This document shows, piece after piece, positions 8,923 through 17,503 of a stretch of 64,000 nt of DNA. A program made the translations under genes and the position numbers. The DNA lies in the NCBI RefSeq assembly GCF_900143245.1, contig NZ_FRDK01000001.1:620001-684000 (forward strand), given 5' to 3'. The stretch is from Flavobacterium fryxellicola (lineage in GTDB: Bacteria > Bacteroidota > Bacteroidia > Flavobacteriales > Flavobacteriaceae). Each line of letters begins with the position of its first letter. The first letter of the stretch is position 1. The notes beneath the pieces were generated by a model. That model saw only the letters and a list, made by a program, of their open reading frames with translations, ran no database searches and was not told where the DNA came from.

Positions 8923-8987
8923 CTTCGAATTACAGGCAGGTCAGGACAAAAAATATGTGGTTTGTAGAATTATTTTTTAATTCGAAG
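8923..8987. repeat. 65-bp element with perfect 10-bp inverted arms
   Basis: CTTCGAATTA and its exact reverse complement flank a 45-nt interior. It may be a remnant of an intergenic repeat; no second copy was seen in this window. Confidence 0.45.
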
Positions 8988-9121
8988 AGAGAAACAATCC
9001 CAAGCCATCGCCGATTTTCATAAGTTTTAAGATAGATTAATAGGACTAGTATTTTACTGATTTTTAAGTTTAAATAAGCAAAAATAAAAGCGATACTTTT
9101 TATTATTTCACGTTTAATCGG

Positions 9122-9129
9122 TATGTTTG
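9122..9129 (+). promoter_or_regulatory. -7 promoter box of the ALDH gene
   Basis: TATGTTTG fits TAnnTTTG and lies 37 bases before the ATG at 9166. A T-rich block is at the -33 position but there is no perfect TTG. Confidence 0.45.
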
Positions 9130-9165
9130 TAGAAAAATATAACAATTTTTAATAAAAAAGTTACA

Positions 9166-10713
9166 ATGATAACAATAGCAGATCAATTCGGAATCAAAGA
9201 AGCCCTTAAGCAATTAGGTATTGAAGCCATAAATGAGGGAACATCGACTGGAGCAGCTAATTTTGCCAACGGAAAAATCATCGAAAGTTATTCGCCAGCA
9301 GATGGAACTTTAATTGCAAAAGTGAAAACATCTTCTAAAGAAGATTATGAAAAAGCGATGCAAAAAGCATCAGAAGCATTTTTAGAATGGCGCATGGTTC
9401 CAGCTCCTAAAAGAGGAGACATCGTACGTCAAATGGGAGATGAATTAAGAAAATTCAAAGAGCCTCTTGGAAAATTGGTCTCTTATGAAATGGGGAAAAG
9501 TCTTCAGGAAGGATATGGTGAAGTGCAGGAAATGATTGATATCTGTGATTTTGCGGTTGGATTATCACGCCAATTGTACGGATTAACAATGCATTCTGAA
9601 AGACCTTTGCATCGCATGTACGAGCAATACCATCCAATAGGAACGGTTGGAATTATTTCGGCTTTTAACTTTCCAGTAGCGGTTTGGAGTTGGAACGCCA
9701 TGATTGCATTAGTTTGTGGTGATGTTGCCATTTGGAAACCGAGTTCAAAAGTACCTTTGTGTGGCATTGCGTGTCAGAATATTATCAAAACCGTTTTAGA
9801 AAGAAATAACGTTCCTGAAGGGGTGAGTTGTTTAGTAACCGGAAATGAATCAGGAGATTTAATTAATAACGACAAGAGAATCTCATTGGTTTCTTTTACA
9901 GGATCAACAAGAATTGGACGTCATGTATCAAAAACGGTTGCAGAACGTTTTGGAAACACCATCCTTGAACTAGGTGGAAACAACGCCATTATTGTTTCGG
10001 AACATGCTGACATTAGTATGGTTCTCGTTGGAGCTGTTTTTGGAGCGGTAGGAACAGCAGGACAGCGTTGTACGTCAACTAGACGTTTGATTATTCACGA
10101 AAGTGTGTATGACAAAACCATCAACGTTTTGAAAAATGCGTATGGTCAACTGCAAATTGGAAATCCATTGGACGAAAACAACCATGTTGGGCCGCTTATC
10201 GATAAAGGAGCTGTTCAGGATTATTTGAATGCTATTGAAAGTGCCAAAAAAGAAGGCGGAAAAATAATTGTTGAAGGTGGTTTGTTAGAAGGGAATGGGT
10301 ATGAAAGTGGTTGTTATGTGAGACCCTGTATTATTGAAGCGGAGAATCATTTAGACATTGTGCAAACAGAAACGTTTGCTCCTATCTTATATGTAATGAA
10401 ATACAGTACAATTGAAGAGGCCATTGCTTTGCAAAACGGAGTTCCACAAGGACTTTCTTCTTCTATTTTTACTAATAGCATGAGAGAAATGGAATTGTTT
10501 CTTTCTCAGTCTGGTTCTGATTGTGGAATTGCCAACGTAAACATAGGAACTTCTGGCGCAGAAATTGGTGGTGCTTTTGGCGGTGAAAAAGAAACTGGTG
10601 GTGGCCGTGAATCTGGTTCTGACGCTTGGAAAGCGTACATGAGAAGACAAACAAATACGATCAATTACGGAACGCAATTGCCTTTGGCACAAGGAATCAA
10701 ATTTGATTTGTAA
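9166..10713 (+). CDS. amaB: ALDH7-type dehydrogenase, probable L-piperidine-6-carboxylate (aminoadipate semialdehyde) dehydrogenase
   Basis: NAD(P)-dependent oxidation of alpha-aminoadipate semialdehyde (in equilibrium with piperideine-6-carboxylate) to aminoadipate in lysine catabolism. The 515 residues contain GIISAFNFPVAVWSWN, WKPSSKVPLC for cofactor binding, FTGSTRIG, the general base E268 in LELGGNN, and nucleophile C302 in AGQRCTSTRR. The C-terminal FGGEKETGGGRESGSDAWK is typical of the antiquitin (ALDH7) branch. Substrate assignment rests on family resemblance only. The gene stands alone, with its own promoter and a strong terminator. Confidence 0.85.
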   Translation: MITIADQFGIKEALKQLGIEAINEGTSTGAANFANGKIIESYSPADGTLIAKVKTSSKEDYEKAMQKASEAFLEWRMVPAPKRGDIVRQMGDELRKFKEPLGKLVSYEMGKSLQEGYGEVQEMIDICDFAVGLSRQLYGLTMHSERPLHRMYEQYHPIGTVGIISAFNFPVAVWSWNAMIALVCGDVAIWKPSSKVPLCGIACQNIIKTVLERNNVPEGVSCLVTGNESGDLINNDKRISLVSFTGSTRIGRHVSKTVAERFGNTILELGGNNAIIVSEHADISMVLVGAVFGAVGTAGQRCTSTRRLIIHESVYDKTINVLKNAYGQLQIGNPLDENNHVGPLIDKGAVQDYLNAIESAKKEGGKIIVEGGLLEGNGYESGCYVRPCIIEAENHLDIVQTETFAPILYVMKYSTIEEAIALQNGVPQGLSSSIFTNSMREMELFLSQSGSDCGIANVNIGTSGAEIGGAFGGEKETGGGRESGSDAWKAYMRRQTNTINYGTQLPLAQGIKFDL

Positions 10714-10733
10714 CGTAATTTAGAATTAAATAT

Positions 10734-10771
10734 AAAAAAGGCAATTTGAGTATTTCAAATTGCCTTTTTTT
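10734..10771. terminator. Bidirectional terminator between convergent genes
   Basis: A 16-bp stem (AAAAAAGGCAATTTGA and its complement) with a 5-nt loop and a T run on both strands. It serves the ALDH gene (+) and the outer-membrane-type gene ending at 10798 (-). Confidence 0.85.
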
Positions 10772-10797
10772 ATTTAATTCGCAGAATTGGGTTTGCG

Positions 10798-11295
10798 CTA
10801 TAGATTGAACGAAGCGCCAATATTAAAGGTAAACTGGTTGTTCAATTTATCAAAACCTATTGGATTTGTTTTGTAACTGGCAATTGGAATTCCAGCTTCG
10901 GTGAAAAATCCAAAACCTTCTGTAAAGAAATAACGGAATCCTAAGTGCGCACCAAAATTACGCAATCCTAAATCCAATCCTGGGTATAAATCCATTTTTG
11001 GATCTAATTTAAAAACATTCCCCAAGTTGGCATTAAACCGTCCTTTTAGATCCACTCTATCACCAAAATCAGGTTTGTTTCCCAAATCATCGTTGGAGAC
11101 TGATAACAAGTAAGAAGTGGCAAATCCAAATGACATATTTTCTCCCAATCCAAAATCAGAAGAAACACGGATTCCAGATCCTCCATTTTGAAAGTTCGCT
11201 CCTATGTCAAATTTCACATCGCCTTTTCCTTTGAATGCTTGGGCATTGATTAAGCCGACCGTCAATAATACTAGTACTGTAGTGATTTTTTTCAT
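10798..11295 (-). CDS. Small outer-membrane beta-barrel-like protein of unknown function
   Basis: 165 residues with a clear signal peptide (MKKITTVLVLLTVGLINAQA, cleaved about residue 20). The mature part is made of alternating amphipathic strands rich in Gly, Phe and Asp and ends in an aromatic-poor but strand-like INFN-type segment (NIGASFNL), as in small outer-membrane barrels. It resembles flavobacterial DUF6646-like proteins, recalled from memory and not checked. The gene is monocistronic, 42 bases from the neighbouring phosphoesterase gene on the same strand. Confidence 0.65.
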   Translation of the reverse strand: MKKITTVLVLLTVGLINAQAFKGKGDVKFDIGANFQNGGSGIRVSSDFGLGENMSFGFATSYLLSVSNDDLGNKPDFGDRVDLKGRFNANLGNVFKLDPKMDLYPGLDLGLRNFGAHLGFRYFFTEGFGFFTEAGIPIASYKTNPIGFDKLNNQFTFNIGASFNL

Positions 11296-11337
11296 GTCTT
11301 AATTTTTTTAAATGGTAGTAAAAGTAGTTCAATAAAT

Positions 11338-12063
11338 CTAATTTCTGCCTCTCTCGTCAAAATACAATTGATTCAAAGGCTCACTTTGCCAAAATTCCTT
11401 GGTGTCAACATCCATAATAGTTAAGGGGCCTTTGAAAGCGGCTCCGGTATCTACATTCCAAACATTTGCCTTTTGTACGGGCGTTGTTTCCCCTATTCGA
11501 GTAACCGGTGTGTGACCAATATAGATTTCGTCATACAAAGTAAAACGCTTTGGATAAAACGGGTGATTGCTTTTCATTGTTGTATCTAATGCCAAAGCCG
11601 TTTCCCATAAAGTTCTGTCCCAATAAAAAAGTCCTGGAAAATATTCAAAATCAACTCCATTCATATTGGTGAAACCAGCGTGCACAAACAAACGCCGTTG
11701 CGCATCCAGATAATAATTGTCTAAAGATTTTAGAAAATCAATATGCTGCTGCTTGGTTTCTACACTTACGGACTCATAAGCAAGTACGGTCGCTTCCCCG
11801 CCATGTTTGTACCACAATAAGTTGTCTTTACTTTCATCAAGCCATTCAAGTAAGAGATCATCGTGATTCCCGCGGATGCAAATACAGTTTTGATTGGTTT
11901 TTAAATCAATTATAAAGTCAAGTACCTGAGGAGATTGACTCCATCCGTCAACATAATCTCCTAGAAAAATCAGGGTATCGCTTTTAGTAACTTTGGCTCT
12001 TTCTATAATTTGGTGCAGCGCTCGCAAACCACCGTGGATATCGCCTATAACAAGTGTTCTCAT
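11338..12063 (-). CDS. Calcineurin-like metallophosphoesterase (PrpA/ApaH-like)
   Basis: The 241 residues begin MRTLVIGDIHGGLRAL, the GDIHG motif of PPP-type phosphatases, followed by GDYVDG (metal-bridging Asp), RGNHD (catalytic histidine) and later GHTP and NVDTGA. These are the residues of bacterial Ser/Thr phosphatases and of diadenosine tetraphosphatases; which of the two is not decidable from sequence. A longer reading frame reaches 12111, but that start would sit inside the promoter seen at 12089-12121, so 12063 is chosen. Confidence 0.88.
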   Translation of the reverse strand: MRTLVIGDIHGGLRALHQIIERAKVTKSDTLIFLGDYVDGWSQSPQVLDFIIDLKTNQNCICIRGNHDDLLLEWLDESKDNLLWYKHGGEATVLAYESVSVETKQQHIDFLKSLDNYYLDAQRRLFVHAGFTNMNGVDFEYFPGLFYWDRTLWETALALDTTMKSNHPFYPKRFTLYDEIYIGHTPVTRIGETTPVQKANVWNVDTGAAFKGPLTIMDVDTKEFWQSEPLNQLYFDERGRN

Positions 12064-12088
12064 GTACAAATTGTTCTTTTTATTAATG

Positions 12089-12121
12089 CAAAAATAGCAG
12101 AAAATAAGCACTATTTTTCAA
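12089..12121 (-). promoter_or_regulatory. Promoter of the metallophosphoesterase gene
   Basis: On the minus strand TTG is followed after 22 bases by TATTTTTG (TAnnTTTG). Transcription should start near 12082, giving a leader of about 20 nt before 12063. Confidence 0.5.
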
Positions 12122-12541
12122 TTTATAAAATTAAGTAAAAGAGCGATGAACCAGACTTTTTTAGTTTGTTTTTTTTAATTATTTTACAGCATGATTATTT
12201 TATTTTGAAACTGAAATATCACTGTTTTAGGTGATTGTTTTATTTGATTTTTCAGATTAGTTTTACCAAAAATAAACACCGCTATTATGACCGCAATTAT
12301 TGATATTACACTATTCTTTGTTCATGTGATTTGTAGTTTGGTAAACGATATTTTACTTGGGTAATAGTTTACCTGCGTTTAACTTGCTAGTAGATTTTGC
12401 TGCGGAGAATAGATTTGTAAAAACTGAAATCAATTTCTAAACAAAGAATGTCTTCCGTATTGAGGTATTCAAAGAATGCACTTATATCTGTTTTTCACGC
12501 AGGTAATAGTAAAAAAAGACATTGTATCCTTTGTTACGTAA
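12122..12541. other. Gene-free AT-rich interval
   Basis: 420 bases with no reading frame I would defend on either strand and no hairpin of note. It precedes a decayed lipoprotein gene, so it may be eroding coding or regulatory DNA. Confidence 0.5.
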
Positions 12542-12930
12542 ATGAAATATTTAATTAAGATCGCACAGCATGTTTTTAAAAAGGAATGTACAAGAGTAAT
12601 TGAATACATTAATTGTTTAAAAAAGAAAAAGAAAAAGAATAAAGAAACAATTAAGAGGGTAACGGTAGTTTTTTCAGTTTCTGTACTGTTGACATCTTGT
12701 TTCTCTTACACAAGTGTTGTGGGTAAAGGAAGTCAAGGGAATTCAAGCGTTACAAAATGGAATCACTATGTTGTTGTTGGATTTGCAACAGTTGGAGTGT
12801 CAGACTCTAAAGAAACGCAGCAGGAGCAACAGATTATACTGTTTTTATAAGACAATCATTAGTAAATGGTCTTATTGCTGCAATTACTTTTAGTATTTAT
12901 ACGCCAACAACGACTACCGTAACTAAATAA
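12542..12930 (+). pseudogene. Frameshifted small lipoprotein gene (Bor-like)
   Basis: The first frame carries a hydrophobic segment with lipobox (LLTSC, codons near 12692-12706), then SYTSVVGKGSQGN and WNHYVVVGFATVGVSDSKE. It then runs into a foreign tail and stops at 12850. In the -1 frame the protein continues NAAGATDYTVFIRQSLVNGL and ends TPTTTTVTK at 12930, as in intact Bacteroidota lipoproteins of this type that I recall. Loss of one A in the A run near 12813-12815 explains the shift. The N terminus is also odd: a Lys-rich leader precedes the signal segment and no ATG lies close to it. Either a true pseudogene or a homopolymer sequencing error. Confidence 0.7.
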
Positions 12931-12992
12931 TTAAATAAAATGGCTTAGGTGTTTTTTTACCATCATCAAATTTTAAAAAAACGAAAAAAATA

Positions 12993-13163
12993 TTGTTTTT
13001 TATCTCAGGTATAATCGCACTCTATTTATTGTTTATTTTTTTAAACATTTTTATAGATCATTATCAAAAACTAAATAATCTTGGTTTTGGATTCCTTTTT
13101 GGAAAGATACTACTTTTATTATTTGTTGGATATTCTACCTATAAATTGAGAAAGAGTTTTTAA
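12993..13163 (+). pseudogene. Remnant or small gene for a two-helix membrane protein
   Basis: A frame of 56 codons opens with TTG and contains two hydrophobic segments, the first SGIIALYLLFIFLNIF and the second FLFGKILLLLFVGY, ending KLRKSF just before 13164. There is no ATG. The frame stays open upstream to about 12935 without a start, so the true N terminus seems to be lost. It follows the frameshifted lipoprotein gene and may belong to the same decaying block. Could be a functional tiny membrane protein with a TTG start. Confidence 0.35.
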
Positions 13164-13164
13164 T

Positions 13165-14304
13165 TTACTGCACATCATATTTCATTTTTCTCAAAATTCG
13201 CAACGCTTCTTTAAAAGATAAATACACTTGATTGAATGGTTTTAATAACGCTTTGGCATCAATCAATCTTTGTTTTGCCTCATCAAAACCGTTGAGGTAA
13301 CAAATCATAAAAGTAGAGGGTAAATTTTCTAAATCTTTCCTTTCCCGCTCGGATAACGAAATTTCTTTTTGGAGCTTTTTTAGCAAAGCAATATTGGAAT
13401 TATAAATGTGAAAAAGCATTTTCTTGTTGAATTCCGGTGGCTTAAAAAGCATCTCACTGGCAATTTTGTAATAACCGTTATCATGAAAATGAATGGTTTG
13501 CTTTTCTAGAGGATAGTAGCTCGTTTTGTCGTTCAAACCCAAGGGAACATATTCAATTATGGTAAAAGTGTCCTCGTCAAAAGTAATTTCAACCACATCT
13601 TGTGCGGAATAGAATAGCTTGATTTGTTCGTTGATCAGTTCAATATCTACTCGGGATAAATAGGTTTTGTCACGGGATTTTTTGCCAATTCCTGCCCAGC
13701 AAATCACAAATAACTCTTTAAACACTTTGTATTTTGGTGCCATATCCTTGTGTCGGAAATTCATAAAATCAATCACGCCATCGAGTGTGTATTCGATGCT
13801 GTTTCGGGAGTTGTTTTCAATGCCTATTACCGTTTCCGTGTTCTGGTAGTTTTTTTCTATTTCGCCCTCCACTGGTATCGTGTTGCTGCCGCGTCGTATA
13901 AAAATACTGTTGGCTGGAATTGTGTGAATCCCTTTTTTGAAATGGGAAGTTTTGCTTTTTGGCTTGACCGTAACTAAACCTATCACCTTGTCCTTGGGTA
14001 AATTTGGAAAGGGCACATTTTCGTATTGAATCTTGGGAGGATTTTCTAGATAGGCATTTACTAAATTCTGAATCCGGCTATCGTCAAAAAAGTCGTCGCC
14101 TACAATAGTGTTGTCTTGATCCTCAACACCCACCACAATATAGGAATTGTTTGAAGGATTTGAATTAGAGAGTGCACAGATGTGTTTTAAAAATTTGGCT
14201 TTTCCTTCCCGAGTGTGTAAATTCAACTGCCGCTTTTTATCATAAAAACTGCTCTCATCATTGTGAGCCAGCAGGTTTTTAATAAGTATGCGTTTGTTGA
14301 TCAT
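13165..14304 (-). CDS. AlbA_2/Schlafen-type putative ATP- or nucleic-acid-binding protein
   Basis: 379 residues, cytosolic. The N-terminal 150 residues fit the AlbA_2 (Schlafen-like divergent AAA/SLFN core) domain: EGKAKFLKHICALSNS, then the YIVVGVEDQDNTIVG strand-turn, and SIFIRRGSNT near 130-140. The C-terminal half is alpha/beta without known motifs. Members are variously linked to transcription control or RNA cleavage, and a number are found in defence islands. No partner toxin, nuclease or HTH gene lies next to it here, so no role can be assigned. The 3' end is 1-2 bases from the membrane-protein remnant on the other strand. Confidence 0.7.
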   Translation of the reverse strand: MINKRILIKNLLAHNDESSFYDKKRQLNLHTREGKAKFLKHICALSNSNPSNNSYIVVGVEDQDNTIVGDDFFDDSRIQNLVNAYLENPPKIQYENVPFPNLPKDKVIGLVTVKPKSKTSHFKKGIHTIPANSIFIRRGSNTIPVEGEIEKNYQNTETVIGIENNSRNSIEYTLDGVIDFMNFRHKDMAPKYKVFKELFVICWAGIGKKSRDKTYLSRVDIELINEQIKLFYSAQDVVEITFDEDTFTIIEYVPLGLNDKTSYYPLEKQTIHFHDNGYYKIASEMLFKPPEFNKKMLFHIYNSNIALLKKLQKEISLSERERKDLENLPSTFMICYLNGFDEAKQRLIDAKALLKPFNQVYLSFKEALRILRKMKYDVQ

Positions 14305-14344
14305 ACGTGTTTATTATTGTACAGCAAGGGTGCCTATTTATTAG

Positions 14345-14371
14345 TTCTGCTTTGAACTTTTTGAAGCAGAA
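14345..14371. repeat. Short hairpin upstream of the AlbA_2 gene
   Basis: TTCTGCTT and its complement AAGCAGAA, separated by 11 nt. It lies between the SDR gene's 3' end and the AlbA_2 gene's start on the minus strand, with no T run on the correct side. A structural element rather than a clear terminator. Confidence 0.4.
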
Positions 14372-14375
14372 AGTA

Positions 14376-14424
14376 CCCCAGATTCGCAGATAATAAAATT
14401 AATTAAAAATCTGTGAATCTGCGG
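14376..14424. repeat. 49-bp near-perfect palindrome
   Basis: The arms (CCCCAGATTCGCAGAT and, inverted, CCGCAGATTCACAGAT) differ at two positions and are joined through an AT-rich centre that is itself symmetric (AATTAATT). A T run follows on the plus strand, but no plus-strand gene ends here. It looks like a dispersed intergenic palindrome rather than a terminator. Confidence 0.65.
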
Positions 14425-14533
14425 TTGTTTTTTTTTGTTAAAATTCTGGTTTAGCACCATTTTGAAAAAGAATTGTAATTCACCCTATTCGAAGGTTAAA
14501 TAAATAATAATAGAAATAAAAAATTAACAATAA

Positions 14534-15286
14534 TCAATCTCTTTTTAAAATAGTTGCTGATGCTTGTGCCGTTGGTAAAACCATTAAATCGGCAATGTTG
14601 ACGTGATAGGGTCTGGAGACAACAAAGTGAATGATGTCAGCAATGTCCTCTGGATGTAATGGTTCAAAACCTTTGTACACATTGGCGGCTTTGTCAACAT
14701 CTCCTTTGAAACGCACTTCGCTAAATTCAGTTTCAACAGCACCAGGATGAATAGCGCCCACCCGAATTCCAAACGGATTCAAATCCATTCGCATGGCTTG
14801 GTTTAAGGCGTCAACAGCATGTTTAGAGGCGCAATAGACATTTCCGTTTGGATATACTTCTTTTCCAGCGATGGAACCAATGTTGATAATATGTCCCGAT
14901 TTCCGTTCAATCATTTGTGGAATTATAGCTTTCGAAACATATAAAAGTCCTTTTACGTTGATGTCAATCATGGCATCCCAATCGTCTAAATCTCCGTTTT
15001 GAATGGAATCTAAACCATGTGCGTTTCCGGCATTATTAATCAAAATGTCAATTTTGGAAAAGGACTCTGGTATAGAATTTATGCTTTCGAAAACTGCTTT
15101 TTTATCCCGGACATCAAAGGATAAGGTATGCACTTCAGTGAATGCTGAAAGTTCGTTTTTTAGTTCTAATAACCGGTCTTCACGGCGTCCGCAGAGAATA
15201 ATGTTATAGTTGTTTTTAGCTAATATTTGTGCTGTTGCTTTTCCAATTCCGCTGGTAGCTCCAGTCACTAAGGCTGTTTTATTCAT
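14534..15286 (-). CDS. Short-chain dehydrogenase/reductase (YdfG-like)
   Basis: 250-residue classical SDR. TGATSGIG at 8-15 binds NADP(H) (CGRRED after beta-2 favours NADP), NNAG is at 84-87, and the catalytic triad is S138, Y151 and K155 in YCASK. The closest familiar group is the YdfG/3-hydroxy acid or serine dehydrogenase type acting on small hydroxy acids or malonic semialdehyde; the substrate is not certain. It probably forms a minus-strand operon with the aldo/keto reductase gene 48 bases upstream. Confidence 0.9.
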   Translation of the reverse strand: MNKTALVTGATSGIGKATAQILAKNNYNIILCGRREDRLLELKNELSAFTEVHTLSFDVRDKKAVFESINSIPESFSKIDILINNAGNAHGLDSIQNGDLDDWDAMIDINVKGLLYVSKAIIPQMIERKSGHIINIGSIAGKEVYPNGNVYCASKHAVDALNQAMRMDLNPFGIRVGAIHPGAVETEFSEVRFKGDVDKAANVYKGFEPLHPEDIADIIHFVVSRPYHVNIADLMVLPTAQASATILKRD

Positions 15287-15334
15287 AATTTTTTTCTGTT
15301 TTTTTTCTAAATTGAGTGCATTGGAAATTAATGC

Positions 15335-16207
15335 TTAGGCAACATCACTTCCCATGCTCGCGGACCAAATGGCAAACCAATCTTCTTGGTCTAATACTAA
15401 TTCGACCGCTTTTGTCAGTGCTTGAATTCGAGCTACATTTACTGTTCCGGCAATAGGAATTACGTGGGCAGGATGTTTTAAAATCCAGGAAAGTAAAATC
15501 GAATCGGAGCCCAAATGGTATTTCGAAACTAAGGTAGCCAATAGTTTTTTCAATCGCCTGGTTTGTGGAATGTCTTCTCTAAAAACCGATCCCAGCGGAT
15601 TCCATGACATGGGCTGGATGTTGTTGGCTTGCATGTAATCAAAGCTTCCATCCACCATAGGTTCAAAATTAGTGGCTGAAAATTGTATTTGATTGTACAA
15701 AACTTCTGTTTTTTGACGAATCAGTTCGGTTTGTGATGAGGTGAAATTCGAAAGACCAAAATCGATGATTTTCCCCTCTGATTTGAGTTGTAAAACCGCT
15801 TCGGCAATTTCATCGGCATGCATCAATGGGCTGGGTCTATGGAGTAACAGCACATCCAAATAATCGGTGTGTAGGTTTTTTAATGAATTTTCAACAGACC
15901 AGATGATGTAATCTTTGGAATATTCGTAATGTTTTAAGTTGTTTTTACGGTTCTCGGTAACCATTTGGATGCCACACTTGGAAATTAATTGCATCCTTTC
16001 CCTAGCAATTTTGCTGGAAGCGAAAGCTTTTCCAAATTCAGATTCAGTAGTGTAATCTCCATATATGTCGGCATGGTCAAAGGTGGTTATTTTATTTTCT
16101 AAACACACGTTAATCATGTTTGCCATTTCTTTGGTGTTGAGATTTTTATCCCATATTCCCCAATTCATAACACCTGCTACAATCGGTGATAATTTTGTTT
16201 TATTCAT
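15335..16207 (-). CDS. Aldo/keto reductase (YdhF-like)
   Basis: NADPH-dependent oxidoreductase of 290 residues with the TIM-barrel catalytic tetrad: D45 and Y49 in FDHADIYGDY, K77 in SKCGI and a histidine in LLLHRPSP. GLSNF follows, and the C-terminal IPIAGT motif contacts the cofactor phosphate. Physiological substrate unknown. First gene of a likely two-gene unit with the SDR, which suggests carbonyl reduction or detoxification (inference). Confidence 0.9.
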   Translation of the reverse strand: MNKTKLSPIVAGVMNWGIWDKNLNTKEMANMINVCLENKITTFDHADIYGDYTTESEFGKAFASSKIARERMQLISKCGIQMVTENRKNNLKHYEYSKDYIIWSVENSLKNLHTDYLDVLLLHRPSPLMHADEIAEAVLQLKSEGKIIDFGLSNFTSSQTELIRQKTEVLYNQIQFSATNFEPMVDGSFDYMQANNIQPMSWNPLGSVFREDIPQTRRLKKLLATLVSKYHLGSDSILLSWILKHPAHVIPIAGTVNVARIQALTKAVELVLDQEDWFAIWSASMGSDVA

Positions 16208-16419
16208 GGTTTTTATTTTTTGTTGAAATTGATAATTGTGCTATTTCGAAGTGTATTTGTCAAAGTTCTTAAAAATATAAAAATTGTATCATAATTCGTC
16301 CTTAAAATTAGGGCTTTTATTGAAGTTTTAACCATTTTTTAACATCTTACTTCTAAAAAAAAATTCAATTTGCACCTTCAAAATAAAGGCAATCAATTCA
16401 AGGTTTTAAAAATAATAAA

Positions 16420-17424
16420 ATGGAAGAAAATACAGCGACTTTAGACATTAGAGCAATCAATGAAAAAATTGAAAGAGAGAGTGCTTTTATAGACCTTCTC
16501 ACTATGGAAATGAATAAAGTTATCGTGGGTCAAAAGCACATGGTAGAGCGTTTACTCATCGGGCTTTTGGGCCAAGGACATATTTTATTAGAAGGTGTTC
16601 CCGGTTTAGCAAAAACATTGGCAATAAATACGCTAGCGCAAGCTGTTCAAGGATCTTTTAGCCGCATCCAATTTACTCCTGATTTATTACCGGCGGACGT
16701 TGTGGGTACCATGATTTACAATATCAAGTCTAATGAATTTTCAATAAAAAAAGGACCTATTTTTGCTAATTTCGTTTTGGCTGATGAGATTAACCGAGCG
16801 CCTGCCAAAGTGCAATCGGCATTGTTAGAAGCGATGCAGGAAAAGCAAGTAACTATTGGTGATACTACCTTCAAACTAGACCGACCGTTCTTGGTTTTAG
16901 CCACTCAAAATCCAATTGAGCAAGAAGGAACGTATCAACTGCCGGAAGCGCAAGTCGATCGTTTCATGTTGAAAACGGTGATCGATTACCCAAAAATGGA
17001 GGACGAGCGTTCCATCATTCGTCAAAACTTAAAAGGAAGCTATGAGAAAGTAAACGCGGTGGTTTCAGTAGAACAAATTTTACGCGCACAAGAAGCCGTT
17101 CGGGAGGTTTACATGGATGAAAAAATAGAAAAATACATACTTGACATTATTTTTGCCACGCGTTATCCAGAGAAATACAAATTGGCTGATCTGAAACCAT
17201 TAATCAGTTTTGGAGCATCACCACGTGGAAGCATCAATTTGGCTAATGCCGCAAAATGCTACGCTTTTATCAAACGTCGCGGGTATGTAATTCCAGAGGA
17301 TGTCCGTGCTGTAGTTCATGACGTATTGCGTCACAGAATAGGCGTAACATACGAAGCGGAAGCCGAAAATATTACCTCGGTGGATATCATTAACAAAATT
17401 GTAAACGAAGTAGAAGTGCCTTAA
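16420..17424 (+). CDS. MoxR-family AAA+ ATPase
   Basis: 334 residues. Walker A GVPGLAKT at 59-66, Walker B with D122/E123 in LADEINRAP, sensor 1 around ATQNPIEQEGTY, and a helical lid. MoxR ATPases act as chaperones that mature or activate partner proteins with von Willebrand A domains. It heads the Bat operon, whose BatA and BatB have VWA domains and whose DUF58 protein is the usual second member. An upstream TTCAATTTGCACC stretch near 16367 is a weak promoter match. Confidence 0.95.
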   Translation: MEENTATLDIRAINEKIERESAFIDLLTMEMNKVIVGQKHMVERLLIGLLGQGHILLEGVPGLAKTLAINTLAQAVQGSFSRIQFTPDLLPADVVGTMIYNIKSNEFSIKKGPIFANFVLADEINRAPAKVQSALLEAMQEKQVTIGDTTFKLDRPFLVLATQNPIEQEGTYQLPEAQVDRFMLKTVIDYPKMEDERSIIRQNLKGSYEKVNAVVSVEQILRAQEAVREVYMDEKIEKYILDIIFATRYPEKYKLADLKPLISFGASPRGSINLANAAKCYAFIKRRGYVIPEDVRAVVHDVLRHRIGVTYEAEAENITSVDIINKIVNEVEVP

Positions 17425-17427
17425 AAA

Positions 17428-17503
17428 GATTTAAGATTTTTGATATGTGATTTAAGATTTTAGATCTGAAATCAGCAATCGTTAATCAACAATCAACAAT
17501 CAA
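17428..17503. repeat. AATC-rich degenerate repeat (four-helix cassette family), no gene
   Basis: Fills the gap between moxR and the DUF58 gene. The right half carries GCAATCGTTAATCAACAATC with a 7-bp period. The left half has several GATTTAAGATTTT-like units in the opposite sense, so the whole folds around a central AGATCT. It shares the AATCGTTAATC core with the arms at 18372-18409 and 18870-18914 and the copy at 27539-27575. Confidence 0.7.

Larger units (their letters stand above)
8842..9165. other. Gene-free interval with inverted arms and a promoter
   Basis: 324 bases without a convincing gene. Near the left end is a GTAGG/CCTAC hairpin. Perfect 10-bp arms CTTCGAATTA (8923-8932) and TAATTCGAAG (8978-8987) enclose 45 bases. 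The right end holds the dehydrogenase promoter. A 71-codon minus-strand reading frame (8930-9145) passes through these arms and is probably not a gene. Confidence 0.5.

Noticed and set aside
8930..9145. 71-codon minus-strand reading frame between nbaC and the ALDH gene
   Set aside because: It runs through the inverted arms at 8923-8987 and the ALDH promoter, has no ribosome site or recognisable domain, and looks like a by-product of repeat sequence.
17428..17503. CRISPR array suspected from regular AATC-containing repeats
   Set aside because: Units are about 7 bp with no spacers, no constant 25-40-bp repeats, and there are no cas genes in the window.
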